Source of the DNA: Aplectana chamaeleonis
Taxonomy: Eukaryota > Nematoda > Chromadorea > Rhabditida > Cosmocercidae
Direction: 5' to 3'
Assembly (NCBI GenBank): GCA_029168955.1
Contig: JAPDOI010000293.1
Location: 682,001 to 746,000 of the forward strand
Length of the DNA stretch: 64,000 nucleotides
The position numbers and the translations under genes are program-made. Within the stretch, counting starts at the first letter, position 1. Each line of letters begins with the position of its first letter. Of the stretch, positions 21,561 to 33,833 are shown piece by piece. The notes beneath the pieces were generated by a model. It was not told where the DNA came from, did not search any database, and worked only from the letters and a program-made list of their open reading frames with translations.

Positions 21561-22984
21561 TTTGTCTTCTGCACTGGAATAACTTTGCTATCTAGATCTA
21601 TTGCGGAAATGCTACTCTCTTGGTGCATAATAAGTTATTAGGAGTGCATAAGGTAGGAATGAAAAAATCACAAACTGCACAAATAATTTTAAAACAATTT
21701 TCGGAAGAAGAAAAAATAATGAGAAGCGTTTTGGAGCGAAACGAAGTAAACTCAATCGCGCAGCCTATTAACTGGACTCGAGTTTTTGTGTCAAACATAT
21801 CACATTGCTTTCGAACCCACTCGGAAATAATGGGGTAGTGGTACTCTTTGAATTTTAAGGGATGCCTTGTCCTCTTCAATCGCAAAAATGCTTCACCGGA
21901 AAACAGTGATGGGACGTGCCAAGACGATTTCGGTTTCTCCACCTCTTGTAAAGGAAAGACGCAGTTTGAAAAACTCGAGATGGCTGAGAACGCCCGAGTT
22001 GTGCGCCATTTTATGTACCACGCACAATTCCGATACTCGAAGTCAAGCTTCAAGCATCGAAACACCTAAATTTTTGTCCCTGATTCTCGCTCAAGGTAGA
22101 TGTGTACCAAGCGCTCTGATTAGAATTCGCGAGTGAAGTTATTTTGAGCCTTTTCGATTGCCCTTATATCACCTGTTTTTCTTGGGTATAAAACAATGGT
22201 ACCGGGTTATTCATAATGATATCACAGTGAACCTACTTCATGGATGGGTCTTTTCAGATCACTTAATTTCGATTAGATAAGCGGTTCTACTAAGCGACTC
22301 ACTGTGTCGAATTAACAGGCAAATGAAAACAAAGGTGGGAATGCCGGCCATTTATCAGTGAATGTTGAGTCGAAGTGTGGGAAGAAGGTGGCGGAAACCG
22401 GCTTTGCCCACTATGGCAAGGGGGATTTCATCGTTCGACAAGAACGTTTAGAAGCTGCACATTAATGACCTGTGCATTTTATCCTGATTTTCACTCCACT
22501 GTTTTTTTCGGATAAACGATACTTAGTTGAATACGCAACACTGACAGAAAATTTCGATGAAGAAAGTATGGGATCCGTCAACTGAGTGGAAGCCTGTCCC
22601 TTCAGACCCTTCACCCACATAATTCCATTCTCCTTGCTGTAAGAGATGTTAAAATAGGCAGAAGAGGATTGCCCCATATGACTGCCAGTTTCAATGTTTG
22701 TCTGCAGTTAGATAATCTTCAGGCGGGACTGTTCGCCTTTGATGACATGTAGTCGTGAGACGCCCAGCGTAGAGAAATTCATTTTTTCGACCTAAAACCT
22801 GATTTTTCTATACACTTATTCCAAAGAATGTTTATATGAAGAGTGTGAGAAAGTTGGGGAAATGCCTTCCTTTTATCAATTGACTAAATCCCTTGCGGAG
22901 TTAATGACGGAAAATACACGTATTATCCATCCTACCAATCCAATGAAACCGACATTGTTCGGATGCCTCATAACTTCTCGTCAA
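21561..22984. other. Unassigned region with a dispersed repeat
   Basis: Bases 22350-22440 (CATTTATCAGTGAATGTTGA, GTCGAAGTGTGGGAAG) recur in the same orientation at 24897-24985, marking a dispersed repeat. A 155-codon minus-strand frame (21598-22065) has no recognisable domain and overlaps other open frames. Confidence 0.4.
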
Positions 22985-23453
22985 AGGCACAGTCCAACCT
23001 CAGAGTTAATTTTTGAAACTTTGGTCCGGTCGCCGTCTTTAGCAACCCTGCCAAGCACGAAATCTCAATTCGCTCAAATAAGCGAGAAAAAGCTAGGAAA
23101 AAATCGACCACGCCCCCTTGAAAGAAAAAATGGGTTACGCCCACTGGCAGGTTTCCGACCTCAATAGGGAAGAGGCGCGCGAATGATTTTATTCAAAATC
23201 TATGTTCTTCCTTTTGTTTTCGGTCTGGCTTTATATTGTGACCTGCTTCAGAATGATGGCTGTGAATAACGAGAAAATACAGGCTCGAGACAACTCGTCC
23301 GCGAACTTCTACCAGTTCAAATTCAAATTATTTGAGGAGCCGTAGCTCAGTTCGTAGTGAGTTCTGAGCGATTCTGGAGACACCATTGCGATCAGAAATT
23401 TCTCCAAGATAGGCAGAAAAACGAAAAATCGATTCTGAGCTTGGACTGTGGCT
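22985..23453. mobile_element. F2 MITE, copy C
   Basis: Starts AGGCACAGTCCAACCTCAG and ends GAGCTTGGACTGTGGCT, flanked on both sides by TCAA (22981-22984, 23454-23457). The identical non-TTAA tetramer on each side shows that the duplicated target is four bases and not just TA. The interior is diverged from copy A. No coding capacity. Confidence 0.75.
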
Positions 23454-23759
23454 TCAAGTCCTGGGCCTGCACGTGCTCGCCGCCACACTACTGACGTCTC
23501 ATTCCTTCACGGATGTTTGTGCCTTGCAATGCAACTCCACGGACATCACACGCACGCTTCTTTTTGACCAGACTCGAAATCCTGAGACGGCTTTATGTGA
23601 TCTTCAGCTGACAATTAACAGGAAAGCATGGGCAATACAAGACATTTAAAGTTCGTGCCCTCAATCATCTGAATTTGTGTGCTACATTAGGTGATTATTC
23701 AGGAGGTGTTAAGTAATTGTGGCTCCGTTCTGTGGACGTTCAGTCATGCGCAGCAACAT

Positions 23760-24228
23760 AAAATCTGTTCGAAGAAGACTGTCCGCCCACGCGGTCGGCG
23801 TGCGTGTCTAACAGCCACCACGGAGACATTTTTCGGACGACACCCTCCACGGCTGCGGACGGCTGACCGGGATATCCATCAGTACGCGTCTCAGAATCAT
23901 ACTATGCTTCTCTGGGCTAGAATTCCGGTCCGCATTTGCGTCTCGACACGCTTTGCGGGCGCACGCGCCCGAGTCAGTCGAGTTTCCAGCGCCGAAGCCA
24001 ACTCGACATGGCTTTTTTTATACAGTTTTCTTCTAATTTTGTTAACTTTCCAGTTTCTAAAACTCACCTAGAGTGAACAGATCGGCGGCTGCGGCGCTGG
24101 AAACTCTTCGGACTCAAAAGCGCGCGGCCGCCAAGCGTGTCGAGACGCAATTGCGAACCGGATAGAAAAAGCCTTCGCGACGACCGCTCGACAGGTACGC
24201 CGACCGACTGGGCGGAAATTCCTTTTAG
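23760..24228. mobile_element. CGCGGTCGGCGTGCG-family MITE, split copy
   Basis: The left part (GACTGTCCGCCCACGCGGTC, CATTTTTCGG) and right part (CGCCGACCGACTGGGCGGAA) match the arms of the 12438-12671 element. The middle is filled by the 23902-24166 MITE. Outer ends are approximate. Confidence 0.55.
23902..24166. mobile_element. CTGTGCTTCTCTGG-family MITE, right-truncated
   Basis: Starts CTATGCTTCTCTGGGC after TA at 23900-23901. Its arms (CGTCTCGACACGCTTTGCGG, GTTTCCAGCGCCG and complements) match the complete copy at 52689-52967. The last bases of the right end are missing. Nested inside the element at 23760-24228. Confidence 0.65.
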
Positions 24229-24229
24229 A

Positions 24230-25739
24230 ATGTTTTTGTCATATTTGCTACAAAAAACGAAAATTTCGTGGTTCCTTCTCGTCTTGCGGGCGCGGAGAGG
24301 AGGTCAGAGACAGCAAGAGAGCGTAGGACAAACGGAAGGAATTTCGTTTTTCTATAGAGGACAAAACCGCGTAAAGGCGCTTCGAATTCGCTTTCGAACA
24401 TTTTTTTTGTTTCTGTTTGTCTCCGACTTTCCGCGTAACTTTTTGTGGAACTTGGAGACCAGCAAAGAACGAATAGGATACCTGCAGAGAACTTGAAAAC
24501 TATAATCATTGCGAGTGCAGCTTTGCAGGCTGCAATGCAAAACTGTCGTCAATTTCTGGTCATATTTCATCAATCACTGCTAATTGAAAATAGCCTAATT
24601 CACATGTAGCAACATCGCAGGAAGTTATTATTTAGTTTTATTAGATTAATTTTGAAAGGTAACGTTTTGAAAATTCTCTCACACGCCTTAGAAAACTTCA
24701 ACGATGCTGTACAGAAATCGAATGAGTGGCGCATTCGTAGAGAGGTTAATCAACACAAAGAAATCTCTTATTCCTCTATTTCAGAGTAAAACGAATGAGT
24801 AGATACTTGAGATTTCAAATACGCATGTACCAACAAGCAGTTCACCTATGACTCATTGTGTCGATATACAAAACTGAAGAAGGCGATGCTGGGAAAGCAG
24901 TCATTTATCACTGAATGTTGAGTCGAAGTGTGGGAAGGTGGCGAAAACCGGCTTCGTTCACTGTGGCAAAAGGAACACTTCAACACTTAATGACACCTAT
25001 GCATAACTACACCATCATTTCATAGCCGTTGAATTTTCTTCTGAACTTGTTGCAGTTCTGGCTTCTTAGTAAACTCTTATGCTTGAGCTGTTTCCCGATC
25101 TATGTCAATGAAGAGTCCGTCTGTTGAGCGCGGACTTACCCAGGTATAGACCCCCCAATATGCCGTTATTCGGTCTGGATGAAGCTTGTCACAAAAGTTA
25201 TAGTTACCACTAAACTAACAGTTCAAGAAAACCGTAAAGTTCAACATTTCAGGTGTTGGAGTGTTACAAATAAGTAAGTTTTGGTATAAAACCCCAAAAC
25301 AAGCTGTACCAAAAGTATATATACGCACTTACACAAATAGGGAAAAAATACTATCTCTCTGAGAAGGGAAGCGTTCATGGTATCAAAAGCATCTGCAAAA
25401 ACGACTTGCATTGTTGGTATCTCTTAGGCCTCAATGGTAAGACTGTGCATCGCACAGAGCCGCTGGTTCCAAGAAGTTACAAGCTTAGAACGGTCGTTTT
25501 TTGTGTTCTTTGCACCTTCCAAAGCGCGCCTTAATCTCCGGAACATCCGGAATCGGATCTCATAATTGTGTTCAGCGCACAAAACTACCCCCACCCCTGA
25601 GCAAGGTTTGAGTGCAGGCACATTTTTCAAACTTTGTACAGAGTGGTAACATTTTGGACTTCTGCAGTTTTTCGCTTGGACGTTTATATACACCACCAAT
25701 TAGAGGATTCTGGAAGCGATTTAGAAACATGTCCAGATT
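24230..25739. other. No assignable feature apart from a dispersed repeat
   Basis: Bases 24897-24985 duplicate 22350-22440. The remainder has short frames on both strands without domains. Confidence 0.4.
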
Positions 25740-26260
25740 TGACATAAAATCCTCCCAGGTGTGTTATTTGGGGCGTTGATCGCGAATCAGGGGTTTATCT
25801 GCCGATTTTCCAACGTTTTCGACTGAAGCGACTTCTTCAAAGCCTCTAATCAAGGGAAAATTTTAGGGCAGAACGCGAGTTCTGACGATTTCCGGAACGC
25901 TACGATAGAAATGCCTTGAAATGGTCCTTTAGGGGTCATTTGGAGTGCTAAACACGAATCTGAAGTTTGTTTTGCGACTTTAGACAGCTCACGTTAGATT
26001 ACGGTGGGTATACGGTAGTTCAGTCAAAGACCCAGAATAGGCTCAAAATTTCTCTGAAGGTTTTATTCGGGGCGCAGAATACGAAGCCAATGCCCATTTG
26101 TCAATTTTCGAAATGCTAAAGTAGGTTTTGCCCCTAGATGACATTTTACCTACCGTTACCTACAGTAAACCTATGAATTCTTGAAACTGGACCCCAATTC
26201 TTTCAGCACCTTAATGAAATCCATCATACCAGTTTTTAGCAAAATCCGAAAAAAAATGTC
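25740..26260. repeat. TACGGTGGGTATACGGTAG dispersed repeat, copy 1
   Basis: Shares CTAAACACGAATCTG, TACGGTGGGTATACGGTAGT and CAGTAAACC-type words in the same order with 39330-39850. Diverged pieces occur near 11640 and 63180-63300. Copies contain direct exchange of small blocks and no open frame. Class unknown. Confidence 0.55.
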
Positions 26261-28281
26261 TGACGAGTGCCCTTGCCTTCCCCGCAAAGCTTGAAAAACG
26301 CTTATGTCATAATGGAATCTGCAGCTCGGGGCGATAATTTTACTACTGAGACTCGAGAGATACTGACAATACTAGTCGTTTTCGCAGATGCGTTTACCAC
26401 TAAAAACACTTCCCTTGTAAGAGGTCTTCTGGCTGAAGTGTTCAATGAGTAGGGATAGGGGTTCAGAACTCACAGTTCAAATGCCTCGAAGTTTCCGCTT
26501 CTCCTAACCCGAACGAGTTCAACTCCGTGCGGTGATCTGGGTAGGTATGACCAACCCGAGGAACTTCGAGCAACTCCGCCACTTTTCGAGGGTAGCAAAC
26601 AGAAACCAGCCTCCTAATGAAGCTCCTGACGGCCGAAGACAACAGTTGCCCAGGATGTTCGCGGTGTAGGTCGATCTGTGTCCAACACTATGCCGACGGT
26701 CACTGAAATGCGATCTGATTTTTCGACTAGACACGTGGGCATGGTCAGAAGAAAAACAATGCTCGCTGTGGTATTCGATCGAATAAAGTTCCTCAAGGAT
26801 TCGTTACCTTGTCCGTACATTTTATCCGCGCAGCTGTGAACAAGTTGGAATCACTTTCGTTATTAAGTCGTCCGTTACTACTTCTATATTTTCCAAGATT
26901 CCTCACTTGCTATTACCACCATGATTTGACTTTCATGTTTTTTTCAGTTTTATCTTTTTTTCACTGTTGTCCATTCCCATTAAATACATAAATTACTGAA
27001 GTCCAATTGGTAGAACTCACTGATAGTAGGCAAAAACAAGTAAATAATCGATTGTTTGTCCTCATTTATACCAACCTGCGTAGCAGTGTGTTAATGGAGC
27101 GGAACGATCTATGAACAGTAAGGGAAAGACTGCAAGGTGATCTCTGTCATAGGCGAGCGTTCGTTGTCGTGTTCTCTCTGTCAATCACAAACGCTTTGCG
27201 ATAGCATGCATAATAGTAACCTCTGGCCAGTTGCCAGATTTTAGATATACTCGTTTAATGGTAAATAGTTCTAATTCCTGAATAAGAATTTTTCAGTAAT
27301 TTCTCCGTCGTCAAATATCGTTTTCAAAGCATATGGTCCATTGACAAAGTCATGTGAACCCTTACCTGTGAACATGAGTAATTTTCTGGTCTTCTTAGCC
27401 CTTTGAGAATATTATGATATGCAACTCTAAGCCGCCAACTCATCCCTAGACGCAATGTTTACCATCAATATTGACCGAAAATCCATATGCCTGAGATGCA
27501 CTGTTGCTGTCGCTGGTCGCGGGTAGTATGATAACGGCCTAACACACCACAGCGACCCGTTGCTGCGGGTGTTAGGCCGAGATCATACCTCTAACGACGA
27601 GCGACGCGATGAAGTGCGCCTGCAAACTGTTCCGTCATGGCCTTTGTCAGCCCGCCTTTGCCGGTCCGGACACGATGAGTTGTACTTGGCGACACCTGTC
27701 GCTGCACCGGAGATATACCAATGATATATATTACTCTGAGCACGTATTCCTGCACCTCCACTCGCTACTGATGTGCTTGTTTTATGTTGAGCAGTAGCTA
27801 TGTTTTGTAGTTCCGATTTCGAAAGACCTTCATAAGGCCGCCTTATCAGTGAACAATCTGTTGTGTTTGTGTGTAGCAGTGCGTGGTCACCCGCAAAAAC
27901 AGTGGTGATATGATGAGCCCGAGGCTAAAAAATCACACTGACCACAATTGATCGCTTACCAGATTATCCCGTACATTCATTGGTACTCTTTTGACAATAT
28001 GGTCCACCTTTCTATTCGATGTTTTTAAAACATTCTATCTGTATGTTCACTCCTCTTGAGTTCCATTGATTAGCGTCTAAGGCTGTTCTACGTAAACTAG
28101 GCTCACTACTTGGGCTGCCAGAAGGTTCTCCAATTCTCACATAATTTTCAAAAATATGAAACTGCTGTGGCGTTCGTATAGTCGCTAGGTTTTTTCATGC
28201 TCCTAATCACAGCATTAAATGCATAGTACACCTTGAGAAGGTCTATAGAGAACATCATCCTATCATGAAGACGATTCTACG
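26261..28281. other. No gene seen; one short hairpin
   Basis: A dyad GTATGATAACGGCCTAACAC with GTGTTAGGCCGAGATCATAC at about 27527-27590 forms a hairpin repeat. Other short frames (for example 27609-27797) have no domain. Confidence 0.4.
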
Positions 28282-28420
28282 CCTGTTCCGGTGATATCTC
28301 TGGCATCGCTGTAAGCCTCCTGCGAACGGAGTTATGACCCTTCGAAAGTTTCCTGAATTTCAGTGCCAAAAAGTGGTGTGGACGAGTTGTCCGAGATCTG
28401 TAATTCCCGTAATTCGCAAT

Positions 28421-28606
28421 CAATGTATGGTTTCCGTTTTTGGTTTAGTCTGACGCATGAACCTGGCGGCTGCGTCAGACTAAATCAAAAACGGAAACCA
28501 TACATTGGTTGCGAAAGTCAGGGTTGGCTGCCATACTCGACAATGGGGTTTTGATTTGCGCGGGGTGATCTACCGTCGCAGCCCCGTCCATTCATCAGAC
28601 TAAAAT
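28421..28606. mobile_element. Hairpin element in F2 copy E
   Basis: Opens with two 37-base arms, ATGTATGGTTTCCGTTTTTG and the complementary CAAAAACGGAAACCATACAT, around a loop of about 13 bases. Then CGGGGTGATCTACCGTCGCA and CATCAGACTAAA follow. An inverted, diverged relative is at 11300-11450. Confidence 0.6.
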
Positions 28607-28840
28607 TATTAAGCGAACGCTACATATGGGAGCGGACCTGAATGAAGAGACAGGCTAAGAATGGGAATAACAGGGCTGTTGATAGGCTTCGCCCACCTTG
28701 CCACAGTTGAGCTCGAAAGATCGTCTAAGGGGGCGTGGCAAAGTGACTTCTTACTGTGCGAATGCAAGTGTGGCTTCTTCCTATATCTCGCTTATTAATA
28801 GGAATTGAGAGCTCGAACTTGGCAGGTGTTATATACTCAG

Positions 28841-29469
28841 GCAAACTGGGGCGCCGACAACAGGTTGATAGATTGTCATCTCATAAACCGCTCCCTGTTG
28901 ACAAGTCAAATTGCGCGTATTGTCAGCCAGAGACCTGCCCGTTGCCCAGCGACGTCCGCCTGTTGTCGGGCTGTTGACAACTCGATGTGTCGGGTTTAGC
29001 GGCCTATTTAGCAGCAGTTCACATCCTACTGAACTGTTTCATCCAGCTTAGGTACTACTTTACACCGACACGCGTCGCGGTCGGCACACCAACACGCGTC
29101 GCGGTCGGCACACAAACACGCGTCGCGGCTGTGTCGCCCAGCCTCCACTGGGGCCACCACCGTATAGGCAGGACCTCCAGACGCTGGGCGGGGCCAATGT
29201 ACCGCAAACTTGCGTAATTAAACCGGCTGCGCCTCTATCATTCACAGCATGCCTGAAAAATGCGTCGTACACTTCCCTTGTATCTAGAGCGTTGGCTGTG
29301 CAACAGCTCGACATCGACGAGATCATAACTCGCGGCCGTAATTTCTGTGCAACAGCTCGACATCGACCGGAGCATAACTCGCGGCCACGGCCCCGCCGAA
29401 TATCGCCGCGTTGGCCAGCGGTGACTCATGGTGGGCGGATCAACCTGTTGTCGACGCCCCAGTTTGCCA
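28841..29469. mobile_element. TIR element with internal tandem repeats
   Basis: Inverted ends of about 30 bp: GGCAAACTGGGGCGCCGACA (28841) and TGTCGACGCCCCAGTTTGCC (ending near 29469), with CAACAGGTTGAT and its complement inside. The interior has a 24-bp unit with ACACGCGTCGCGGTCGGC three times at about 29066-29126, and a 51-bp direct repeat starting TGTGCAACAGCTCGACATCG at about 29298 and 29349. It interrupts F2 copy E. Superfamily not assigned. Confidence 0.65.
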
Positions 29470-29543
29470 GGGTAGAGTGGTTCTTTTTTCACAATTACGT
29501 GGAAATCTCTGACTTCGCCCCTTATGTTGGGCTGTACCTTTAT

Positions 29544-30614
29544 TACGCAACCGCTTCAGGAATTTTTTTCTCAACCCATCATCTGCAGTTCCTTTTTTCA
29601 CGTTTCGGCGGTTCCCGTGTGATGGATTTGACACCAAATTCGGAAGCGGGTTTCAAAGTTATTTCTACTGGTGCCGAAATTGCTGATTTTGCTATAAATA
29701 ACCATGAGAAACTCAAGAAATTTCATTCCTGGAAACAGAAAAGCTGTGTTTATTGTCTTTTCGGACAGAAAATAGGGCTGACTGCGCGCAACAATAGGAC
29801 CGACCGCGGAATCGGCGACGTTCCGGCCGCACCATTGCGAGCGTTCCGACCGGTCTACCGCCGTGGTCAGCAAGGAAAAGGTGCGCGTTCCGAACGCAAA
29901 TTTGTATCACGGCACTTTGCGTTCGGACTGCGGGCGAAAATAATATCACGACGCCCTTCCGTTCGGAGGGGCTCAGAACAGCGCAATATGCCAGCAGGGG
30001 ATCCTACAATCGTGGTGCCCACGACTGGCTATTACACTACGAAACCCTTAGTGGAGATCACGATTCGGGGACTTGATGCTAGCGTATTGCATAATAACAT
30101 AACACGAAAATGATTATATACAAATTTATTTCCAAATTATTCACGTGCACATGAATGAGTAATGAGACAATAATTATGCAACAAATTAACTTCTTTAGTA
30201 ACGACTAACGGTTATATATCGAAATTATGCAATGGCATAACAAAGCACAAATTTCACGACACATAAGTTTATTGTCAGATTAATCGCTCGATAGTATAAA
30301 AATAAGAAATAAGACGATAATTATACAACAGATCGTTTTTTCTTCTTCAGATAATTATGCAACATATTGTTTTTTCTTCTTCTTCTTCTTTTCCTTCTTT
30401 TCTTCTTCAGGCCTAGCAGAAAATTATAAGCAAGAGTAAGGCATCATAAGGACCTCGAAAACGTTTCGGGAGTAGGTTTTCATCATTCAGTCACAATTTT
30501 AATAAACTTCCATTTCTGTATGTTGCCTCGCACCATGCTAAAAGGTAGGAGTTTCAAAGAAGGATTCGTAAATCGTAAACCGCAAATTAGGCAGAGCCCG
30601 GGTTTGGGCGAGTT
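29544..30614. other. Unassigned; includes a TTC microsatellite
   Basis: A long plus-strand frame crossing 29292-30113 begins inside the TIR element above and has no domain, so I do not treat it as a gene. A TTCTTC microsatellite occupies about 30368-30410. Confidence 0.4.
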
Positions 30615-30751
30615 AAGGCCTCTGCATAGTTCGGAAGCAAAAGCCGCGTCTCAACGATAGGGAATAAAGGCCAGTCACAAAGCTGCGTGGCCGCCCTCTA
30701 CCCTTAACCGTGGCGGCGCGACATTTGCCGCTCAACAATGCAGAGGCTTTT
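30615..30751. mobile_element. Short TIR element
   Basis: Ends AGGCCTCTGCATAGTT and AACAATGCAGAGGCTTT, with TA next to each tip. About 137 bp, non-coding. Confidence 0.5.
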
Positions 30752-30957
30752 AGGTGCGGCGTTTGAACGACTTACACTCCACAGCCGCCGTAAAAGTACG
30801 GTGATGGTCCTAAGTTGCCAGAGAGGGGAGAGGGGCGGGAAAACGAGACGCGGGCGAGTATGAGAACCTGGCTATAGTTCAGCGCTCTGCTGTCACAGTC
30901 CTGAACAAGTTGATTGTAATAACTTACCTTACCTTTTATACCTTTGATGGTCCATCC

Positions 30958-33833
30958 TCATCGGTGATCTTCTCGATGTGGACCACATTCCCTCCATTCT
31001 TCTCTGGAATTGGCAACAGTCGTCCAGTGCGGTAATCCTCTTTGTTCGAATGATTTGCTCATTGTGTCGGCACAACGCGTCGCTTGTCGGCCGAGTGCTC
31101 CTTCGAAATCTCGAGGGTAGCAGTGAGTGAGTCTGGTACTCCATCTGTCATCCGTTCTGCGCACGACATGCCCTGCCCATCTATACTTGGCGGATTCGAT
31201 GTGGACCAATGGGTCCCGGAGCCCGGACATCTTGCGAAGATCTTCACTGCTTAGACGTTGCTGCCTCTGAATCCTCCGACTTGTTTCCAGGAGACATCTT
31301 TCCAGCGCCCTGTGCGCAATACAATTTCCTTTGTTGTGAGCCCAAGTCTCGCAGCCATAGCACAAAGCCTGTAGCACGGTGGAGTCGAATAGGTGAGCCC
31401 GAAGCTTGGCATCGCGTATCTCACTAATGACTTTCCGTTTCCATAGCGGCCCACGCAGCCCTTCTTCGACGTCCAATTTAATTCGTGAGCTTGTTCGTCA
31501 TGTTCATTTCACGTCCTAGATAGACGTAGCTGTCCACTTTGGTCACGACGTTTCAATGAAGAAACCCCTGTCTGTCGTCACACCACTTGTTGACTCTCAC
31601 CTGGGTCTTCCGCATATTTATCTCGAGACCATTAGCACTGCCAACTTCTTCCAACTTTTTCAGCATCAAATTAAGCTCTTCCGTTTTCTTGCTTATAAGC
31701 ACTATGTCGTCTGCAAAACGCAGGTTGGACAGATTCTTTCCGTCAATGAGCAGGCCTCCGTTGTTCCAGTCAAGCTTACCCATTGTATGTTGGAGTGCCA
31801 ATGTGAAGAATTCTGGCAAGATCGTGTCGCCCTGTCGAACGCCCTTCTTTATGGGGATGCGCAGCTTACGTTCGAACAGTTGTATCGTTGTAGAGGTTTT
31901 ACTGTTGCACTGCTTCAGTATATTATCGTATGAGTTGTCGTCTCCTGCGTGTAACAGCGCGTTGAGAACAGCATTAGTCTCCACTGAATCGAATGCCTTC
32001 TTGTAGTCGACGAATGCCGAGCACAGCGGCAACTTATAATTTCGACATCGCTTGATTAGCTGGAAACAGTGCGGAATGGTCCATACAGCAGAAACCTTTT
32101 CTGAACCCAGCTTGCTCCACTGGCTGCTGAGAAGTTATGATGGACTCCAAACGATTTAGGATGGTTTTGGTGAAGAATTTATAGGGAACTGGTAGCAGAG
32201 CGATAGGGCGATGGTTCCCGATATCCTCCTTGTCCCCCTTCTTGAAGATCAGAACTGTCCTGGAACTTTTCCATTGATCAGGTACGACACCAGCCTCGAG
32301 ATAAGACGTAAAATGTTCAGCCAGTAACTTATACATGGCATCACCTCCCGTTCTTGAAATATCAAATGCCATCGGGATCGGAAGCAGTTTCCTTCTTCAG
32401 CGACTTTATAGCTTTCATGACTTCTGCGGCTAGGATCGGTGGCACCGATTCGTCCCCAGGAGATGGGCATCTCGGTACAGGAGTCGTCGAGCGATAAAGA
32501 TCGGTGTAAAAATTCGTCACGACACGTTCCATGTCCGCTCTTGCTGTTTGAGGCCTTCCGTTCTCATCTTTCTAGGACGCGGTCATGGTGCGTTGGTCCG
32601 TCATGGCCCTGCTGCAGCGTTTCAGACTACGGGTTTGCGCAACCGTCGATAAAAGTTTATTTTTTCGGTTCTCCTTCAGAGATTCCCTGACTGCTACACG
32701 ACATGCTTTATTGATCGTCGACTTCTCTAAATGTGTTGATAAAGGGTCTCTTCTGACCTCCCCTCGACGCTTCAACATTTCTTGCGCTAAAGAATTCAAT
32801 CTTTCTTTTCCGGGCTCTCGCTGCTCCATTGCCACTTTCGCACAGAGAGAAGACCATTAGTCAGTCCGTCGCAGTCTATACTAGAATTCTCGGCTATCGT
32901 CCATGGGTAAACCTGAATCGCGTTCTCTAAAGCTGCCTCGTTGTAGCGAGGGAAACGAATAGGGGCGTGTCGATGTGTATCCCTTTAAAAGCTGCGGGTA
33001 TTGAGACGTATTTTGGCTCGAAGCAGTCGGTGGTCGTATTCGCGGTCGAAAGGTGGCACCACTCCTGTATTCATCAGACTCCATCTGCTATTTGTTGGTT
33101 ACTCATCCAGCTGTATTCATCAGACTCCATCTGCGATTGGTTAGTTACTCATCCAGCTCCGAGTGGGTTTGTTCGTTGAGACTTTCCCAGAATCATCGCC
33201 GCCGCTTCTTCTATTCCTAAGAGAGTTTACATGAAACAATGTGCATGATGACATCAGATCCAGCATACGGAAACCATTGTTGTTTCTGACTCCGTCTCCA
33301 TGTCGACCGAGTCTCCAGTTGTCGTCACTTGAGTTTCCCACAATCGCGTTGAAGTCACTTGTAGTAGCTCTTCTCCTGCCTCACAACCATTTCTAGCTCT
33401 CTATGGAAAGCGTCTTTTTCTTCCTCCTCGGCTACATCTGTAGGGGACAGCAGTTCACAATCGAGACAGTGGTCTTCTGCGTAATCTTTAGTCGCAGGAC
33501 ATCTATAGGGGGACTCATAACTTCGTGAGAATGAGCGATCGGCCGAACTGCAGAATGCACAAAGAAGCCAACTTCTCCGATATTCTTGGCAGCAACTTTC
33601 TTTTCCATCACCAGTAATGCTCCTTGGTTGGTCTTCATCGTATACGCTTCTTTCACTTTCGTTTCCTGCAAGCAAATGACATCGTAGCACTTGACTCTTC
33701 TGGACTGATGGAAGAGAGTATTTGCGTGGGATGCAGCTGTTCGACAGTTGTGATAGCAGATGTTGTTGACGTTGAACTTGGGATTTTCCGATGACGCCCC
33801 ATCCAGGTCCTCTTCCGTCCTCGGCAGCGGCAT
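30958..33833 (-). pseudogene. RTE endonuclease/reverse transcriptase polyprotein, broken
   Basis: Endonuclease 33833 to about 33140: CYDVICLQETKVKEAY, GEVGFFVHSAVRP, SDFNAIVGN and RLGRHGDGVRNNNG, the APE-type metal- and DNA-contacting motifs. Linker about 32835-32400: MTAS, then a stop, then KDENGRPQTARADMERVV. RT 32400-31553: SSRTVLIFKKGDKEDIGNHR, FVDYKKAFDSVE, GVRQGDTILPEFFTLAL and the catalytic RFADDIVLI. C-terminus to 30958: LCYGCETWAHNK, KYRWAGHVVRRTDDRWSTRL. It would nick target DNA and reverse-transcribe its own RNA. Frame changes occur near 33430, 33345, 32375 and 32040, with stops near 33100, 32570 and 31480. The catalytic Asp pair is retained. Confidence 0.85.
33064..33156. repeat. 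47-bp tandem duplication inside the RTE element
   Basis: TGTATTCATCAGACTCCATC followed by TGCTATTTGTTGGTTACTCA is repeated at once as TGTATTCATCAGACTCCATC then TGCGATTGGTTAGTTACTCA. It falls between the endonuclease and linker and contributes to disruption of the frame. Confidence 0.8.

Larger units (their letters stand above)
28282..29543. mobile_element. F2 MITE, copy E, split by two insertions
   Basis: Three pieces align in order with copy A at 3065-3541: 28282-28420 (GAACGGAGTTATG, GGACGAGTTGTCCG), 28607-28840 (CTATATCTCGCTTATTAATA, GAATTGAGAGCTCG) and 29470-29543 (CAATTACGTGGAAATC, GGGCTGTACCTTTA). The gaps hold the elements at 28421-28606 and 28841-29469. The left tip is lost. Confidence 0.7.

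Noticed and set aside
23339..23410. tRNA-like A box (CCGTAGCTCAGTTCGT)
   Set aside because: It lies inside an F2 MITE and has no B box or cloverleaf partner downstream.
29292..30113. 273-codon plus-strand open frame
   Set aside because: It starts inside a TIR element, crosses an F2 MITE end, has no domain, and competes with open frames on the opposite strand.
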